Assembly: GCA_018340375.1 (NCBI GenBank)
Contig: JAFFJZ010000002.1
Span: 10,124,001 to 10,188,000 of the forward strand
Direction: 5' to 3'
Length of the DNA stretch: 64,000 nt
Origin: Gonatopus flavifemur
Lineage: Eukaryota > Arthropoda > Insecta > Hymenoptera > Dryinidae
Shown: piece after piece, positions 47,201-59,214 of the stretch
How the letters are laid out: every line of letters begins with the position of its first letter
Position numbering within the stretch: the first letter of the stretch is position 1
The notes under the pieces: model-generated
The model's input: the letters and a program-made list of their open reading frames with translations, nothing else
Databases searched by the model: none
Told to the model about the DNA's origin: nothing
Position numbers and translations under genes: made by a program

Positions 47201-50200
47201 ATACGTGTTTCATATTCGCTTATAAAAACAATTTTGAAACAATTTTTCCATCGTTTCCTCTTGTTTTTCCATTAATCACACGGATGAGGTTATCTTTACG
47301 ATCGATATATCGAAAACGGTGAAAAAAAGATATCCGAGGGATTATAACATACATACGCAAACACGTTGTATTTTGTCCATTTGGTACATTAAAAGACATA
47401 CTTTTGTAGCTCTCACAAAAGAGATGTAGCGTCTCTTGATGAGTTTGTGCATTTTACAGAACTGCGCAGGTGTTTTTCAAGAGTTAAAAGCTTTGGTTGT
47501 TGCCAAGTGGCTCATCGCACAACGCGAACGCAAGAAGCTTCACACGCCGCGTTCTGTACATTTGAAAAAAAAAAAAACAGCATATGAAAATCTCCCTCGA
47601 GTAGGAAAATTTATAACATTTCGCGATGTTGATTTCCGTGAATTATAATTCGAAATGTGATGTAGTAAGAATATTTTTTCATACCTTCGATGATGCACAA
47701 CATCTGCCATTTGAAAGAGATTGAAAAAAAGGTAGAAGAGGGATCCATCGGTTCCAACTATACAACTTCCCTTCTTCACTTCCTTTTCGTTCCCTTTATC
47801 CCATCATTTCCTCCCTTCCTTCGAGGAGATATTCCTATGATATTTTTATCCCTCTCGATCCCTCTTTTCCTCCCTTACGTACAAGGGTTCTACAAAAACT
47901 GTTCTGTATAAAACACGTGATGTAAGGGTGGCTTCGTGAGAATTCACATGTTAATTTGTTAAGCATCATGAAGTTATCGTACTCAAAGAAGGTAGGTATA
48001 CGTGAATCTTCTTCGATTCTTTTGTTTCACTCATCTATCTCTATTCGTAATGGAAAAGAAATACTATTTATTCATGTTTTTTTGAGAGACTCGTGCATGC
48101 ATGCCATATCTATGGAAGTGAAGAGACAAACGGAAGTGGGATTTGATAATGGATTTCCTGTGTTTCAATTTCATGTACTCGTGATTACATATCGATAACG
48201 TTCGGTTGAGGAAATATTTGCAGTTTCCCCAGACAATTTTTAATTGAAATTTTCGTTGTTGTCAATTTGAGGAAATCTGATGGGAAAAGGATTTTTCTTT
48301 CCCTTTTGTTCTCAATAAATTGAATTTTTTCAAAGAAGATTACTTTGGAAATGTTCTAAAATTTTGTATTATTCGTTTTCTATGAATATAATAATATCGT
48401 CATGTTTGTTATCTGCTTCATAAAAACAACTCAATACGGACCAATGATACAAGAAAAAGAAAGGATATGAAATTTATAAATAATAGAAAATCATATTGTA
48501 CAACAATATGTGTATTTAAGTGATAGTTCAGTAACGTGAAGCAATAATCAAATCATTTGTGGTGGAATATTGAAAACTATGTGAATTACTTGACGAGTGT
48601 ATGGATTCAACTCCAAACCATTTTGCAAAATATATGGAGTTTTGTAAATATGAGTGTGAAAACTACAACACAAAATTGTTGAATCACAGACAGTCAAATT
48701 TCATCATTTCTGTCACAGATTCGTCATACATAAAAGTGCAATGGGATGCAAAAGTATCACAAATTCAAATAAAAAAAGAACAGATAAACGATAATACAGA
48801 TTAAAAAAAAAAAAACCTTCAAACACACAGAGCATTAAAGACCACTCGATTAGAAGATAGTGAGTTATTTTCCAGCCTTGGTTTCAAATACTAACCAGAA
48901 GAAAAGTCAGAGATCTCTTTTATCGTTCTGAAGTGTCGATGAGAGTGCACAGATTCGGTTCTTGAAATGAGAAAAAAAAAAACCATCTTTCAAGCTTTCG
49001 ATTTATTTCACATTCGAACAGCGGTTCCCCAAGGAACTGATGTATTTGTTGTTTTTTGTTGTCGCCTTGCTCCTGAACCACTTGGCTGCTTTGATCTCAT
49101 ATCTAATATGATTTCCACTATCTTCGAAGAACAGGTGATAAACGAAAAAACGCATCTCTGTGGAGAATCATTTGAAATATCATATATCTTCTGCCACGAG
49201 TGCGGCAGAAAAGTTGATTAATTTAAGAGAAGTCAAATGTTATAACATCGAAGATAGATTGAGACACCCACGTACATTCTCAACAAGATATTCTTCCATT
49301 CGTAACATCATCGAGGTTGTACGAGGAATACTTTCGCAATTGAGCGAGTGATTGACTTTGAATGATCTCGTCAGAGTTTCATGAAGGAATGGTAAGAATT
49401 GAAAGAGAAAAATAAATACTGTCCTCCCGTTGAGTCGTGTTGATAATTAGACCTTGCTTTTCATGATTGTATTGAAAAGTGGTTTCCAGATATTACGTGG
49501 AAGATGTTTAAGGTGTATAATTGGGGGAAACAAGAAAGAAAAGAGTACACAGCGGAGAAAGAGATTAAGACAATGACCTCAAAAATAAACGTCTTCTGCT
49601 TTGCTGTTCTTCCTCTTTGTTATTATCATTTCCTTCTTATTCACCGTTTCTCTTGTTGGTTTTGCCATAGAAAATGTATATCTATATATACGTATATATA
49701 AGACGCACCGGTTTGTACTTTCTCAGTTTACACCAGAGGTCAATGGTTCATAGTGGTTCTCAGTCAAGATCAAACATAATTGAACCAAAATAGTTTTCGC
49801 TTGAAATTACGTTGGATACGTGAAATGAGGTATTGTGACTGTCATTTCATTTTTCTCTACATTGGATTAATGTGAAAATACGGCTACGTATCCTCAATTG
49901 TGGTTTACAAAAACTAATCTGGGAAGAGAAATATTGCAATTTAACAATGCAATTTGTTCTTCGATGTTTCAAATGTTCGCACATATATAGATTGGAAAGA
50001 ATTCATGAAAATATTCTCAAGAGAGAAGACAGTGTTATGGAACAATGAAAGTCGTTGTAAATTCTTAATCGCATAATTTATAGAATTATAAAAACGAGTA
50101 TAAAAACTTTGATCCCATTTATCTCATTTCCAGTAAAACTGCGTACTTTAAAGGAACAAAGTGATTATTGAAGACCAAGTCATTGCTTGGTTTCATTGTC

Positions 50201-53200
50201 AAATTAATCACAAATTTTATGGAAGTTTATATATATAATTCTATGAACATTTTTTCAAATGCCTAGCGTATTACACGAAGTTTCCTTTCATCGCTGTAGC
50301 AGGGCAATTGCTTGAACATCAACCACAAAATCTGTGCTGTCGCACCTACGAATTCTTGTTGTGATTATTTTAAGAGCAGCTGCCACCACAACGAATTTAC
50401 CTATTTTGCGTATCGAAGAGAAAAGAATTATTTATCAAAAATTAATAAAATGTATAACACGATAGGCAGAAGGGGAACTAGAATCAAAGCAAAGGTTAAT
50501 ACATTATTCCATCGAAGTCTTGTCAAAATATTCCGCACGTGCTGGATGAGTGGTGATATTTTTAACCGCGATAAACGCGATACGAGCTGATTCATACATA
50601 TCAATACGAACCAAGATAAATCGATGAGATAATCAAAAGCTATCGACCCAAGCATCGCGATAAGGAATTCTAATTTCGCCGAGGTGAAGTGATTCGATAC
50701 ATCTCTTTGTGCGTGATATTTTTTAAATGATGTACAATTTCTTGTAAACGAGTAACATCAATAGAGTTCAATTAAAAGCAATCGTCTGTGATAGTTGGCA
50801 AGCTTCCTTCGTTTAAGAGTGATTAAATATCTACCGCAGGGGAAAGAGAGAGAGGGGTAGTACCATAATATATGTACTAACAAGCAACAATTTGACCTCT
50901 TGGACAAATGAAAATTAAATCATCGTTCTCGTGCGTTGACTTGTTTCACTCGAGCGCCACAAATTTGTAAATTGTACGTGGGCCGATGATGATGCTCCTG
51001 TCCGCCTGCTGGTGCTGTTTCTTCTACTTCTTCTACTTGTTGGCATTTAGCGTCTCCCCGTTTGTAATTGTGTTCTCGTTTCATTTTCCCTCTCTTGGGT
51101 TTTTTTTTTTCCAGTATCGGGAGTGGGCGAAAGAGATGATACAGTCTCCCGTGTAATTGGTGAAGAATCGCGGGTCGCCTGACTTCCGGCGATTAAGGTA
51201 TCCTTGTGAATATGCAGCGTTTTCTTCTTTTTCTCCTCCTTCTCTTCTTCTTCCTCTTCTTCTTACGTAAAATCTTTCATTCATTCTTTCGTTCATTCAA
51301 ACAAAAGTTATACGTGGTTCGTTTAAGAGTTTTGTAAGTATATGTGAGAGATATCGTCGATGCACGAAGGAATGAGTCAATCACCTTAGGATTTCGTTAT
51401 GAAACTGTTCGTTGGAGATCGTTGGTATGTGATGATTGTGAACCAAAGTTTGTAGGAACAACGATAATCTTCGCGCAATTCTTTTGGATTGTTTGAATGC
51501 TGGAAAATCTTAATAACATGCGTGGATCGTGTATTGTTAATCAGGGGAGGAACTTGCCTTGTACTCCACGAAAGGGATCGTATCTTTTTTTATGATACGG
51601 ATACGCATTTAAAAGTAGAACTTGAGGAAGCAAGGTGCATGAACACCCTAGGTTTGCAGCAGCACGTGTGCTTTTTCCATGGAGAGTACACATACACCGG
51701 AAGTAGTAGCGGCAACCTACCTATGGCTTTAATGGTGCGGGTATTCATATAAGCGTATAAGTAGTTCCGAAGGCATTATACTACTTCAACGAGACGTTTC
51801 ATCATCACGTGGAAATATTCTAACAATACTTATAGATTAGGAATTGTCTCATCGCCAAAAGTCGATAGTTATATTTCAAGTTTGTTTTTATAAAAATTCT
51901 TTTGGTTGAGGGTGAATCATAATATATTTGTAAGATCGAAACCGAAAGATATACCCAAGGGTAATAGTTAGTATAGACCCCGCAATATCGCGCTCTCTTG
52001 ACTCGATAGAGGGACACGATATATCCCTTACAACAACCCTACATTATTACGCCGAGTACGTATTACTCTTGAGACTTCGTTCAGCCTTCTGGATTTTAAT
52101 GGAACAAATGTTGCGAAACCACAAGAATCCTGTGTCATCGTGTAACAGAGAGTCGAATGAATGACAAAACACATCAACAATGTGTTTAATAAAAACAGTC
52201 ACAATTATATACACATATATATATATATATGTTGTGATATTTTAAAAAGGGTCAAAGTTTCTACAGCGATTATCGAAAGGGGTCACCGATCTAAGGAAGT
52301 GTATACACAGAAGAACATCGGTTTAAGAAACGGTGCTGGGTCAGCTGACAATGAAAGAAGAGTCCTGAAATGTGTATATACATATATATATCAACACATA
52401 TATGAAAGTATATATCGCTATCGTCGCGGTTGTAAACCGGTTTGCGGAACGCTTGTGGGAACAAATACTGGTTTCATGCGCGTCCCAGTGACGTCACAAG
52501 TCGGTCCGCAAAGCGGAAAGTGGATAGTTGAGTGTAGGTGTGGGTATGAATGTGAACCCATACCTCTTCCCAAGTACCTTTCGAGAGAGAGATATATGAT
52601 ACATATATATATATATATATATCCACATATACATATACAAAAGTTCAGTGAGGATGGTCAGTGATGCTGTCCCGTTGGAAGATCCGAGTGCAAATGACAA
52701 TTATAAATATCCAACATCGACACGTCTAACGTCGATTCCTTGTTATTCACTTATATGGGATAATCATATTAATGAATCTGTGTGTTTATGTATCCGGACA
52801 AATGCGATATAAGAAAGTATACCGTACTACGTATCTTAAGCTCGTATTCTGGGTAAGAAAATCATGTACTGAATATATATGATTTCAAATATCAAATCGG
52901 GAACGTGGGAATCCTAAAAAAGTGTGGTGCAACCAGTTGATTCGATTGGTAAAAACTGTGAGCGGGATTTCGAGAAGAGTTTTCTATAATAATATCTGTA
53001 TAGAAATGTAAACACGAATTCTAATGGTAACCCGCAACATTTGTTCTGCGGTTACTCTTCCTTTCCATCAACGCGTCTCTATGCATTTCCATTCATACTT
53101 TATTTATCAATCGATCAAACGTGAAAGAATGTTCTCTTCTTGAAAATGTTGATTTTTATTCTACATTTTTTAGCCCTCTCAACGACAGATTGTTTCTGAA

Positions 53201-56200
53201 GGTACAAAATGGTTTGAAAAAAAGAAAAAAGTTGTACGCGATGGTATCTCTACGCAATATATATCCTCTGAAGGAGGAGAACGTAAGGGATGGAAAAGAT
53301 AGAAAATAAACGTGGCTACCTAACATCTGCTGCTCTTGTGGCTGCTACTGCTACAGCAGTCACACTTCAAAAGGACAGTGAACCTTAAAAAAATTTGTAA
53401 CAGAGTGTTTTGTGTAACTCTCAGACTTTTGACGAAGCCACGCGAGTCAAAATTTTCTTTGTTCAACAGACATGAAATTCAAATAAGGAAAAAAAACCTG
53501 TGTGTAATGTGTGTGTGTGTTTCAAAATGTTGTTTGGGATTTTTTGAATGTACTATGATGTTGATTACCAAATTTCATGGACTATTTTCAATGAGTAGCT
53601 ACGAGGAATAAAATTATCTCAATTCGACTGATTTCTACGCAATCATTAATCAAATAAATATAAAAAGTCGCGTAATTTTATTTCTACCAATCCAGATGCT
53701 TCGACCGACTCTCAGAAGATCTCCCACAAAGTTATAACCCTTTTAGAAGTTAGCGTTGGTCTTCTCGAAGATGACGATAAAGAACAAAACCTCGTCGACA
53801 AAGCATGAAATTTACATAACCTTCCAAACACGCACCAGAATAGTTACGCAATATAATGCCCGTTATATCTCCCTTGGACTCTATTTCTCGAACTAAACTT
53901 GAAAATGATTAAGTGAAATTGACTGTATTCGTCATTTTGATCACGTCTTATGATGCAGTCCCTGTTTCTAACGGATTCAGTTGGATTTGGGAACAAAATA
54001 GTAATAGCACGTCTAGAAATGTAGTATTGAAAAATGAGAACGATGGGATTCTCCCACGAATGAATAGAATTTCAATTTCTAATTCAAACTAGTCGATAAT
54101 TCATCGACAGAAAAATGCTCGTTGAAATAGCAGAATTATCCTGTACAGCTTGACGTTATTGAAAACGAATTGAAACTCATTCAACGATGGGGAATTTACA
54201 TTCACATATCTCTTGTCATGTATTTTCCCTTTGGAGGAAGGAAAATTCGAAAAAAAAGAGAGAGAGCAGAAGAAGAAAGAAGCGGAGGAAATTCTGTACA
54301 GTGCTGAAAGAAAAAAACAAAACCCAGAGAAAAGATCTCCAGTTTCCAGGCATACAATGTGAAAGAAAGCCCTAGAAGACACTCGGCAAAAGCTGTCGAC
54401 TGACAATGATTGTTGCGTTGTTCATAGTGGCGAAAAAAATAGGTCAGGGCTGGATAGACGCGGATATCTGATGAAAACGGGGCGCAGAGTGAGGGATCGT
54501 GGAAAAGTTATAAGAGAGAATGCCTCTGTTTCTTTATTTTTACTGATAAATCATCCATTCTGAGAAAACTCGGTCAACGATACTCTTTCAAATATGATAC
54601 GTACATGTACAAGTACAGTCCACTAACTACCCTCAACTTGATGAAACGAAATCTCTCGACGTCGCATATGAAAAGAGATTTGTACAGCAGGATGTTCGCG
54701 AAAAAAGAGAACCTTCGATTCAATAGAAAAACAATGTTCAGAAGGAAAGTGAAATATCATTTCAATTTTCAATTGATCTACTTTCTAAAATTTCTTTGAA
54801 TGAAATTTCACTCTCATTACAATGGCATGTCTGTCCGTTTCATGGGAGAAGAAATACTCTCTATTGAATTAAAATCGAAAATTGAAGACTCTCTGTTCAA
54901 AGAAAACAATCGAACATCGCTCTGAATTGGATTTGATAATCAATAATTCGAATCTAGGCATCGTCGAAATGAATATTGTATACCAAATTTCAATAACAGA
55001 AAGAAAAGAAGGAGATTTTAATGTTTCATTCCAAATCTTAAACTTCATCTCTTCATAATTTTCACCAATTTAAATTCAGATTTTGTTATCATACGTTTGA
55101 TCTAATCGAGTAAATAAATTCGAACCAACATTCAAGGTACAATCAACGATCGAACGATTCTCTCGTATAATCAAAGTCTAATGAGGACACGATGAGAAAC
55201 GACGATGCATCGTCGCAGGATTTCCTTGGATTCAATCTTTCGAGTGATTTTAGTTTATTATATCGTGGGAGTATAATGGTAGATTCGAATCGAACTTTCC
55301 ACCAAGTGTCTACGTTCATAAAATTTCATCATGAATAAATAATAAGTAATTACAATTCTTGCATATGCAAATAAATTGAGATGCGATCAAAATTATTTCA
55401 TCTTCGTCAACAGTTTTGAATTTTCAGCTTCATCGGTTTTTAAATCTCTCTTGTGTGTCGATAAAACTGAAATTATTTGAAGTTGCGTATGGTTTCAGCG
55501 TAGAATAATAAGGAGTCCGAAGCAAGGATCGATGCGAGAGCATTCAAATTTGCACGGAAAAGATCAAAATTCAAAAGATATTGATTGAATATGAATATAA
55601 CGAATGGTGGCGGCGCGGTAACTCGATACTGAACATATTGGCGTCGCATAAGAATATACATATTTGATGATAATATCGCTTTATTGATACAGTAAGAATT
55701 ATGTACGCGGTATCGAATGGGAAATTAGTTGATTTTCTGTAGAGCGAATTGAATAATCAATTTGTTCCATACTCACAATGATGTCTCAAGTATTTTTGGA
55801 AAATTTCAATCGAAATTCAATATTCAAATATCGAAGCAATATTATTTATATTATTTTCCTTGCACAATGCATTGAATTTGCAATTTTTTCCTGTTCATCA
55901 AAGAATGACTGAAATTTATAAACTGTGATGTGAATTTATGCGCATTTTGGAAACGATTGTCCCAGGTTATATACAATTTATATATAATTCAAGTAGCCAG
56001 ACACTAATTTTTATATAAAATGTATGTATTAATCGTATACAAATCATATACAGTCTCAACCATCGTTCCACCGCGTGCTATTTTATATAATTCCTGTAGA
56101 ATCTTAATCGAATGTTTCCATTAAATATGCTAACAAGACAACATTTTATTTGTTCATTTCTTTCCTGTAACGAAAATCCAATTCCATAATACAAGGAAAA

Positions 56201-57273
56201 GATATATGACGCGTGTACGTATAATACATTGTACAAATGGTCCAATAATAACTCATGTGTCTTACAAATTATTTCTACCTGGTCAGGTAAACATCGAGAC
56301 GAACGTTGGATTTCGGTTTACGATTTCGAGTCGATATTATCGCATAAATATCGGTATGCGGTAACAATCCACATTCTCCATTAATTGAAAATTGAATCGA
56401 ATTCCTTGATCGATGAGCTTGAAACTAGGATCGGGATGTTTTATAGAAAATATATTGAATCTCAATCAAAATTCGATATATCTTATATAAAGACAGAAGA
56501 GTCCCATTCCACTCGAAACTGTTGTGGAATTTTGGGGTTTTTCAATAAGCAAAAGATTGAAATTCCCACCAACGAACTATTCCACAGACTCATTTTTCCA
56601 TGAAGATACAAATAAATGTATCGTGGATGACACGTGATTCGCAAATAACTGCAAACCAATGTCGAATATAACTTATATATCTATATATTCTATATACGTG
56701 TTATTAATATCCCTAGAATAAACCGTAACGATACTGGATACTGGAATTAAAGAATTTAACATAAAATAATAAACGAGTCTCACCTAATCCCATCTTGCGC
56801 TTGAGTTTCTTCAACACTTTCATCTTGCTACGAAAGGGTGCCAAAATGTTGCTGTTGTTATCACCACCCGTATTGTTATTGTTATTATTATTGTTGTTAT
56901 TGTTATTATGCGGAGACTGATCAGGGGGCAAAGGTTTTCCAGTTTGATGGATTTGGCGTTGATGATGATGATGGTGGTGATGGTGATGATGATGTTGCTG
57001 CTGTTGTTGTTGTTGTTGCTGCGAGTGGTGATGGTGAGGCTCGGTATGTTGATGACTATGATGATGGTGATGGTGTTGATGACTAGGTCTAGACAATTGT
57101 TGCTGTTGCTGCTGTTGTTGTTGTTGTTGTTGCTGTGGCTGCTGTTGTGGCGATTGCAGCGGCAGACGAATTCCAGGACTAGCCGACACTACATTAACAT
57201 GACTGTTGCAACATAGACACGAGGGATGGCTGTTCATGTTAGCCTTGACGGCGCAATCTCCGGACACCCCCAT
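32220..57273 (-). CDS. neur: Neuralized E3 ubiquitin ligase (NHR1-NHR2-RING)
   Basis: Neuralized ubiquitinates Delta/Serrate at the plasma membrane, driving ligand endocytosis and Notch signalling. Coding exons (minus): 56784-57273, 34198-34364, 33428-34011 and 32220-33339; 786 residues (Drosophila about 754). Residues 1-163: Gln/His/Asn-rich linker, then a polybasic stretch SKMKVLKKLKRKMGL, equivalent to the Drosophila phosphoinositide-binding motif. NHR1, about 176-330: NNLPPLTFHQVHGDNIRL, FCKGVTFSARPVRIGEK, YACPDLTNKPGYWAKAL. NHR2, about 415-570: RGRNIRFSNQQCVATR and DQSLQLWAFVDVYGSTQRVR. C3HC4 RING, about 733-784: CSICYERSIDSVLYMCGHMC, then CPLC, ending RIYRS. Exon 1 and exon 2 join in phase 1 across a 22.4-kb intron. 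The ATG at 57273 is the first in frame after a stop. It converges with alpha-tubulin. Confidence 0.93.
36493..36500 (+). promoter_or_regulatory. Su(H)-type site
   Basis: CGTGGGAA, a perfect high-affinity Su(H)/CSL consensus, lies in the neur intron. The role is inferred from sequence only. Confidence 0.3.
37353..37360 (-). promoter_or_regulatory. Su(H)-type site
   Basis: TTCCCACG on the plus strand reads CGTGGGAA on the minus strand, within the neur intron. Confidence 0.3.
38370..38377 (-). promoter_or_regulatory. Su(H)-type site
   Basis: TTCCCACG (CGTGGGAA on the minus strand) lies in a GC-richer block at 38350-38780 of the neur intron. That block also has an 80-bp pyrimidine tract. Confidence 0.3.
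40858..41114. repeat. Foldback element in the neur intron
   Basis: Arms of about 110 bp pair closely. The left starts GAGTCGAAAAATTTGGACGG and the right ends CCGTCCAAATTTTTCGACC. Inner words such as CATGAAAAAGTACTGTT are mirrored. The loop is about 30 bp. It directly abuts the next element. Confidence 0.75.
41116..41383. mobile_element. MITE with CACTGTTAGAAAAGTT ends
   Basis: A perfect 16-bp terminal inverted repeat: CACTGTTAGAAAAGTT and AACTTTTCTAACAGTG. The interior is AT-rich and partly palindromic, with recurring AAATTTCA and GAATTC words. It is one base away from the preceding foldback. Confidence 0.75.
41807..42093. mobile_element. Decayed CACTG-ended palindromic MITE
   Basis: The left end CACTG is followed by GAGAGCCCAATTT. 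The right end AAATTGGGTTCTCAGTG is the complement. TA follows the right end. Inner pairs include CCTCATTCTAATAAAA against TTATCAGAATGAGG. Confidence 0.55.
43282..43298. repeat. (CT)n microsatellite
   Basis: An uninterrupted CT run in the neur intron, about 170 bp downstream (in gene orientation) of the candidate alternative first exon. Read on the minus strand it is a GA repeat, a possible GAGA-factor platform. Confidence 0.8.
43468..43498 (-). CDS. Candidate alternative first coding exon of neuralized
   Basis: ATG at 43498 opens a ten-codon frame, MRLSESDYHG, ending one base into the next codon at a strong donor (G|GTGAGT, 43467-43462). Phase 1 is exactly what the second neur exon (34198-34364) requires, so splicing would give a short Neuralized that lacks the Gln/His/Asn region and the polybasic motif but keeps NHR1, NHR2 and RING. 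Supporting context is a GC-richer upstream stretch (43500-43800). There is no transcript evidence in the window, and a chance ATG plus donor is possible. Confidence 0.35.
47072..47146. promoter_or_regulatory. Duplicated E-box module, copy 1 (neur intron)
   Basis: It contains TGCGCAGGTGTTTTCAA, then after a 33-bp spacer the block GGTTGTTGCCAAGTGGCTCA TCGC (24 bp at 47117-47140), then CAACG. GCAGGTGT (47076-47083) fits the proneural E-box RCAGSTG. The ends TTGCGC and GCGCAA are also inverted copies. An almost identical module lies about 380 bp away. Confidence 0.45.
47463..47524. promoter_or_regulatory. Duplicated E-box module, copy 2 (neur intron)
   Basis: Same order and orientation as copy 1: TGCGCAGGTGTTTTTCAA, a 21-bp spacer, the identical 24-bp block at 47495-47518, then ACAACG. 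The flanks and spacer are unrelated to copy 1, so the shared words appear to be under selection or recently duplicated. Confidence 0.45.
52454..52461 (+). promoter_or_regulatory. Su(H)-type site
   Basis: TGTGGGAA lies in the neur intron, 28 bp before a full palindromic CRE. Confidence 0.25.
52489..52496. promoter_or_regulatory. CRE/ATF palindrome
   Basis: TGACGTCA is a perfect CREB/ATF-type palindrome in a CpG-richer block (52430-52560) of the neur intron. The function is inferred from sequence alone. Confidence 0.3.
52603..52622. repeat. (TA)n microsatellite
   Basis: Ten TA units. A similar run sits at 52215-52230. Both are inside the neur intron. Confidence 0.85.
52904..52911 (+). promoter_or_regulatory. 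Su(H)-type site
   Basis: CGTGGGAA perfect consensus in the distal part of the neur intron. Confidence 0.3.
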
Positions 57274-58813
57274 AAATTTGGCAAATTTCGACTCGGACAC
57301 GAGTCGAAGATGAAGAACAAAAATGAAAAATTAAGAAATACTATCGGGGACGAGTTACTTCTCTTTGGGATGAGAGTAGAAATGGGAAACAAAAACAACG
57401 AGATAGGTAGAGTACGATAATCACACTGAATTGTAGTTCACTCGTAAACGCAATACACTAGAATATATATTATATATGATTAAATATAAAAATACATGAA
57501 GTGACTGATAGAAAGTCAACTCCCACAACACACAGTTTTGTTTAATTACTCGATTTTATCCACAGTGGAGGAAAGATTCTACGATTTCTGTCAGAAAACA
57601 CGTGACCATCCCTGTGGCCAAAGACCGTTGTGCCACCTACGAGCGTCCAGGGACGACTGACTGTTCTCCGATGGAGCACACGAGAGTATCGCGATGAAGC
57701 GCGCGAGCCATTCACCAATCGGATCTCTTCTATCCCTACCATCGAGAAAAGGTTTAACCATCAGAGGGTGGTAAACAGAATGCTGGCACCTGGTGGACAG
57801 CTGCCCCTTACCTGGCCTGGCAATGACTACACGACGACCAAGCAACAACACCAGGTTCACCCTCTTACATGTCTACTTGATGATATTGCCTTCGTACGTA
57901 TATACATTTCCATCGATGTGTCTTGTGATATACACACACGCAAGAACATCAGGGTGGCTCGGGAGTTTTCAGTCTCCAAGGGAACTCTGATCCCATATGT
58001 AAGAACAAAGATGTTGGAGGCCATAATCCGAATTATATCTTCAATTTTGCATGTACATGAATGGGAGATTTTATTATTTATATAGACGTGATAAGATTTC
58101 TTCGAGCACAAAAATTCTTCTCATCTCACGTATTCGTCGGGAAAAAAAAAATGTCTCGATGACATATAATTTATTCACAACGCGTACACAAACAATATAC
58201 TTTTTATATATTATTATCATCTCAAGGATGGTGGATGTTAATATTCGCTCAATATTATTGACATTGCAAAAGTCTGAATTGCGCGAATTTATCTTGGTGA
58301 TCAATCGATATTAATATAAATTTCGAAATGTCCATTTTACGAAGTGGAATTGCAATTCACAGGAGTGGAAGTCAATTATAAGTATTGAATCGAATAGGAT
58401 CAACTCTTGCTGCCCACGGGCAAAGTTTTCATTTCTTTCAGATCGCACTTCTTCACTAATTTTCAATCATTGAAGAATAATTTTTCATCCAGAAAAACGG
58501 AAAAATTCATTTCCTCAACCATTTTATTATGAAATTCTTCTATTTTAGAATGAAGTCGAAAAGTTTGAGCATTTCTTGATCCATTGTGGAAAGAATCTAC
58601 CGGAAACTTTCAGTACCAAACTGAAAGCAATTCTCTGAGAGTGATGAGAGTTTCACTGTGCACGTATTTATGTTAACAATTTGGAGTGAGAAGATGAAAT
58701 TTTTATTAAAATACGGGAGATTTCAGTACAACAAGAATTTCTAACAATGCAGCCATAATTCTGGATAAATTCATATAAGTCATATAACTGCATCGCTGTC
58801 AGGCATTCTAATA

Positions 58814-59214
58814 CACTGAGAATTTTCCTTAAATGCATAATCAAGACAAAACGTTCCACTTTGTTGTGGAATTGTATGCGAAAAACAATGAAAAATTATC
58901 AATACTTAATAAAGAATAGAAAAACATGTGAACTCTCCAGAAGTCGCATATGAAATTTCACATAGTGAATAGTAGGATATTGAAATTTTTTTACTATTTT
59001 TGTAAAATTTGCCGCGTGACTTTTGGAAAGTTCATATGTTCCTCTATTCTTCATTGAGTATTGATAATTTTTCATTGTTTTTCAAATAAACTTCCACAAA
59101 AATCTGGACCGTTTTGGCTTTATTATGCATTTAAGAAATACTCTGAGATTTTAAGAAATATTCTCAAATTTTTATTAAAAATCACTATATTTCCGACCTT
59201 CATTTTTCTCTGTG
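58814..59214. mobile_element. TA-flanked palindromic MITE
   Basis: The ends are CACTGAGAATTTTCC and TTTTTCTCTGTG, with TA outside on both sides (58812-58813 and 59215-59216). The arms are long: TTAAATGCATAAT, CAAAACG, TTGTGG, CAATGAAAAATTATCAATAC and TATGCGA-type words all recur as complements on the right. It is 401 bp with no coding capacity. Confidence 0.75.

Larger units (their letters stand above)
34365..56783 (-). other. Giant first coding intron of neuralized (22.4 kb)
   Basis: No other gene was recognised inside. It holds a pyrimidine-rich tract (38500-38580), (CT)n at 43282-43298, (TGG)n near 43804-43834, (TA)n at 52215-52230 and 52603-52622, three palindromic elements at 40858-42093, a duplicated E-box module near 47.1 and 47.5 kb, several Su(H)-type sites and one candidate alternative first exon. 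Unlike the Rsu1 intron, it has MITEs only in one 1.2-kb cluster; most of the rest is non-repetitive, as expected for regulatory DNA. Confidence 0.7.

Noticed and set aside
52161..52664. A 167-codon ORF in the neur intron
   Set aside because: Much of it is Tyr/Ile encoded by TA repeats, and the rest has no known domain. A long ORF here is a by-product of the microsatellites.
57630..58085. A 151-codon plus-strand ORF upstream of neur, with opposing minus-strand ORFs
   Set aside because: Open frames on both strands reflect local GC enrichment. No homology or start context favours coding; more likely promoter/5' UTR of neur.
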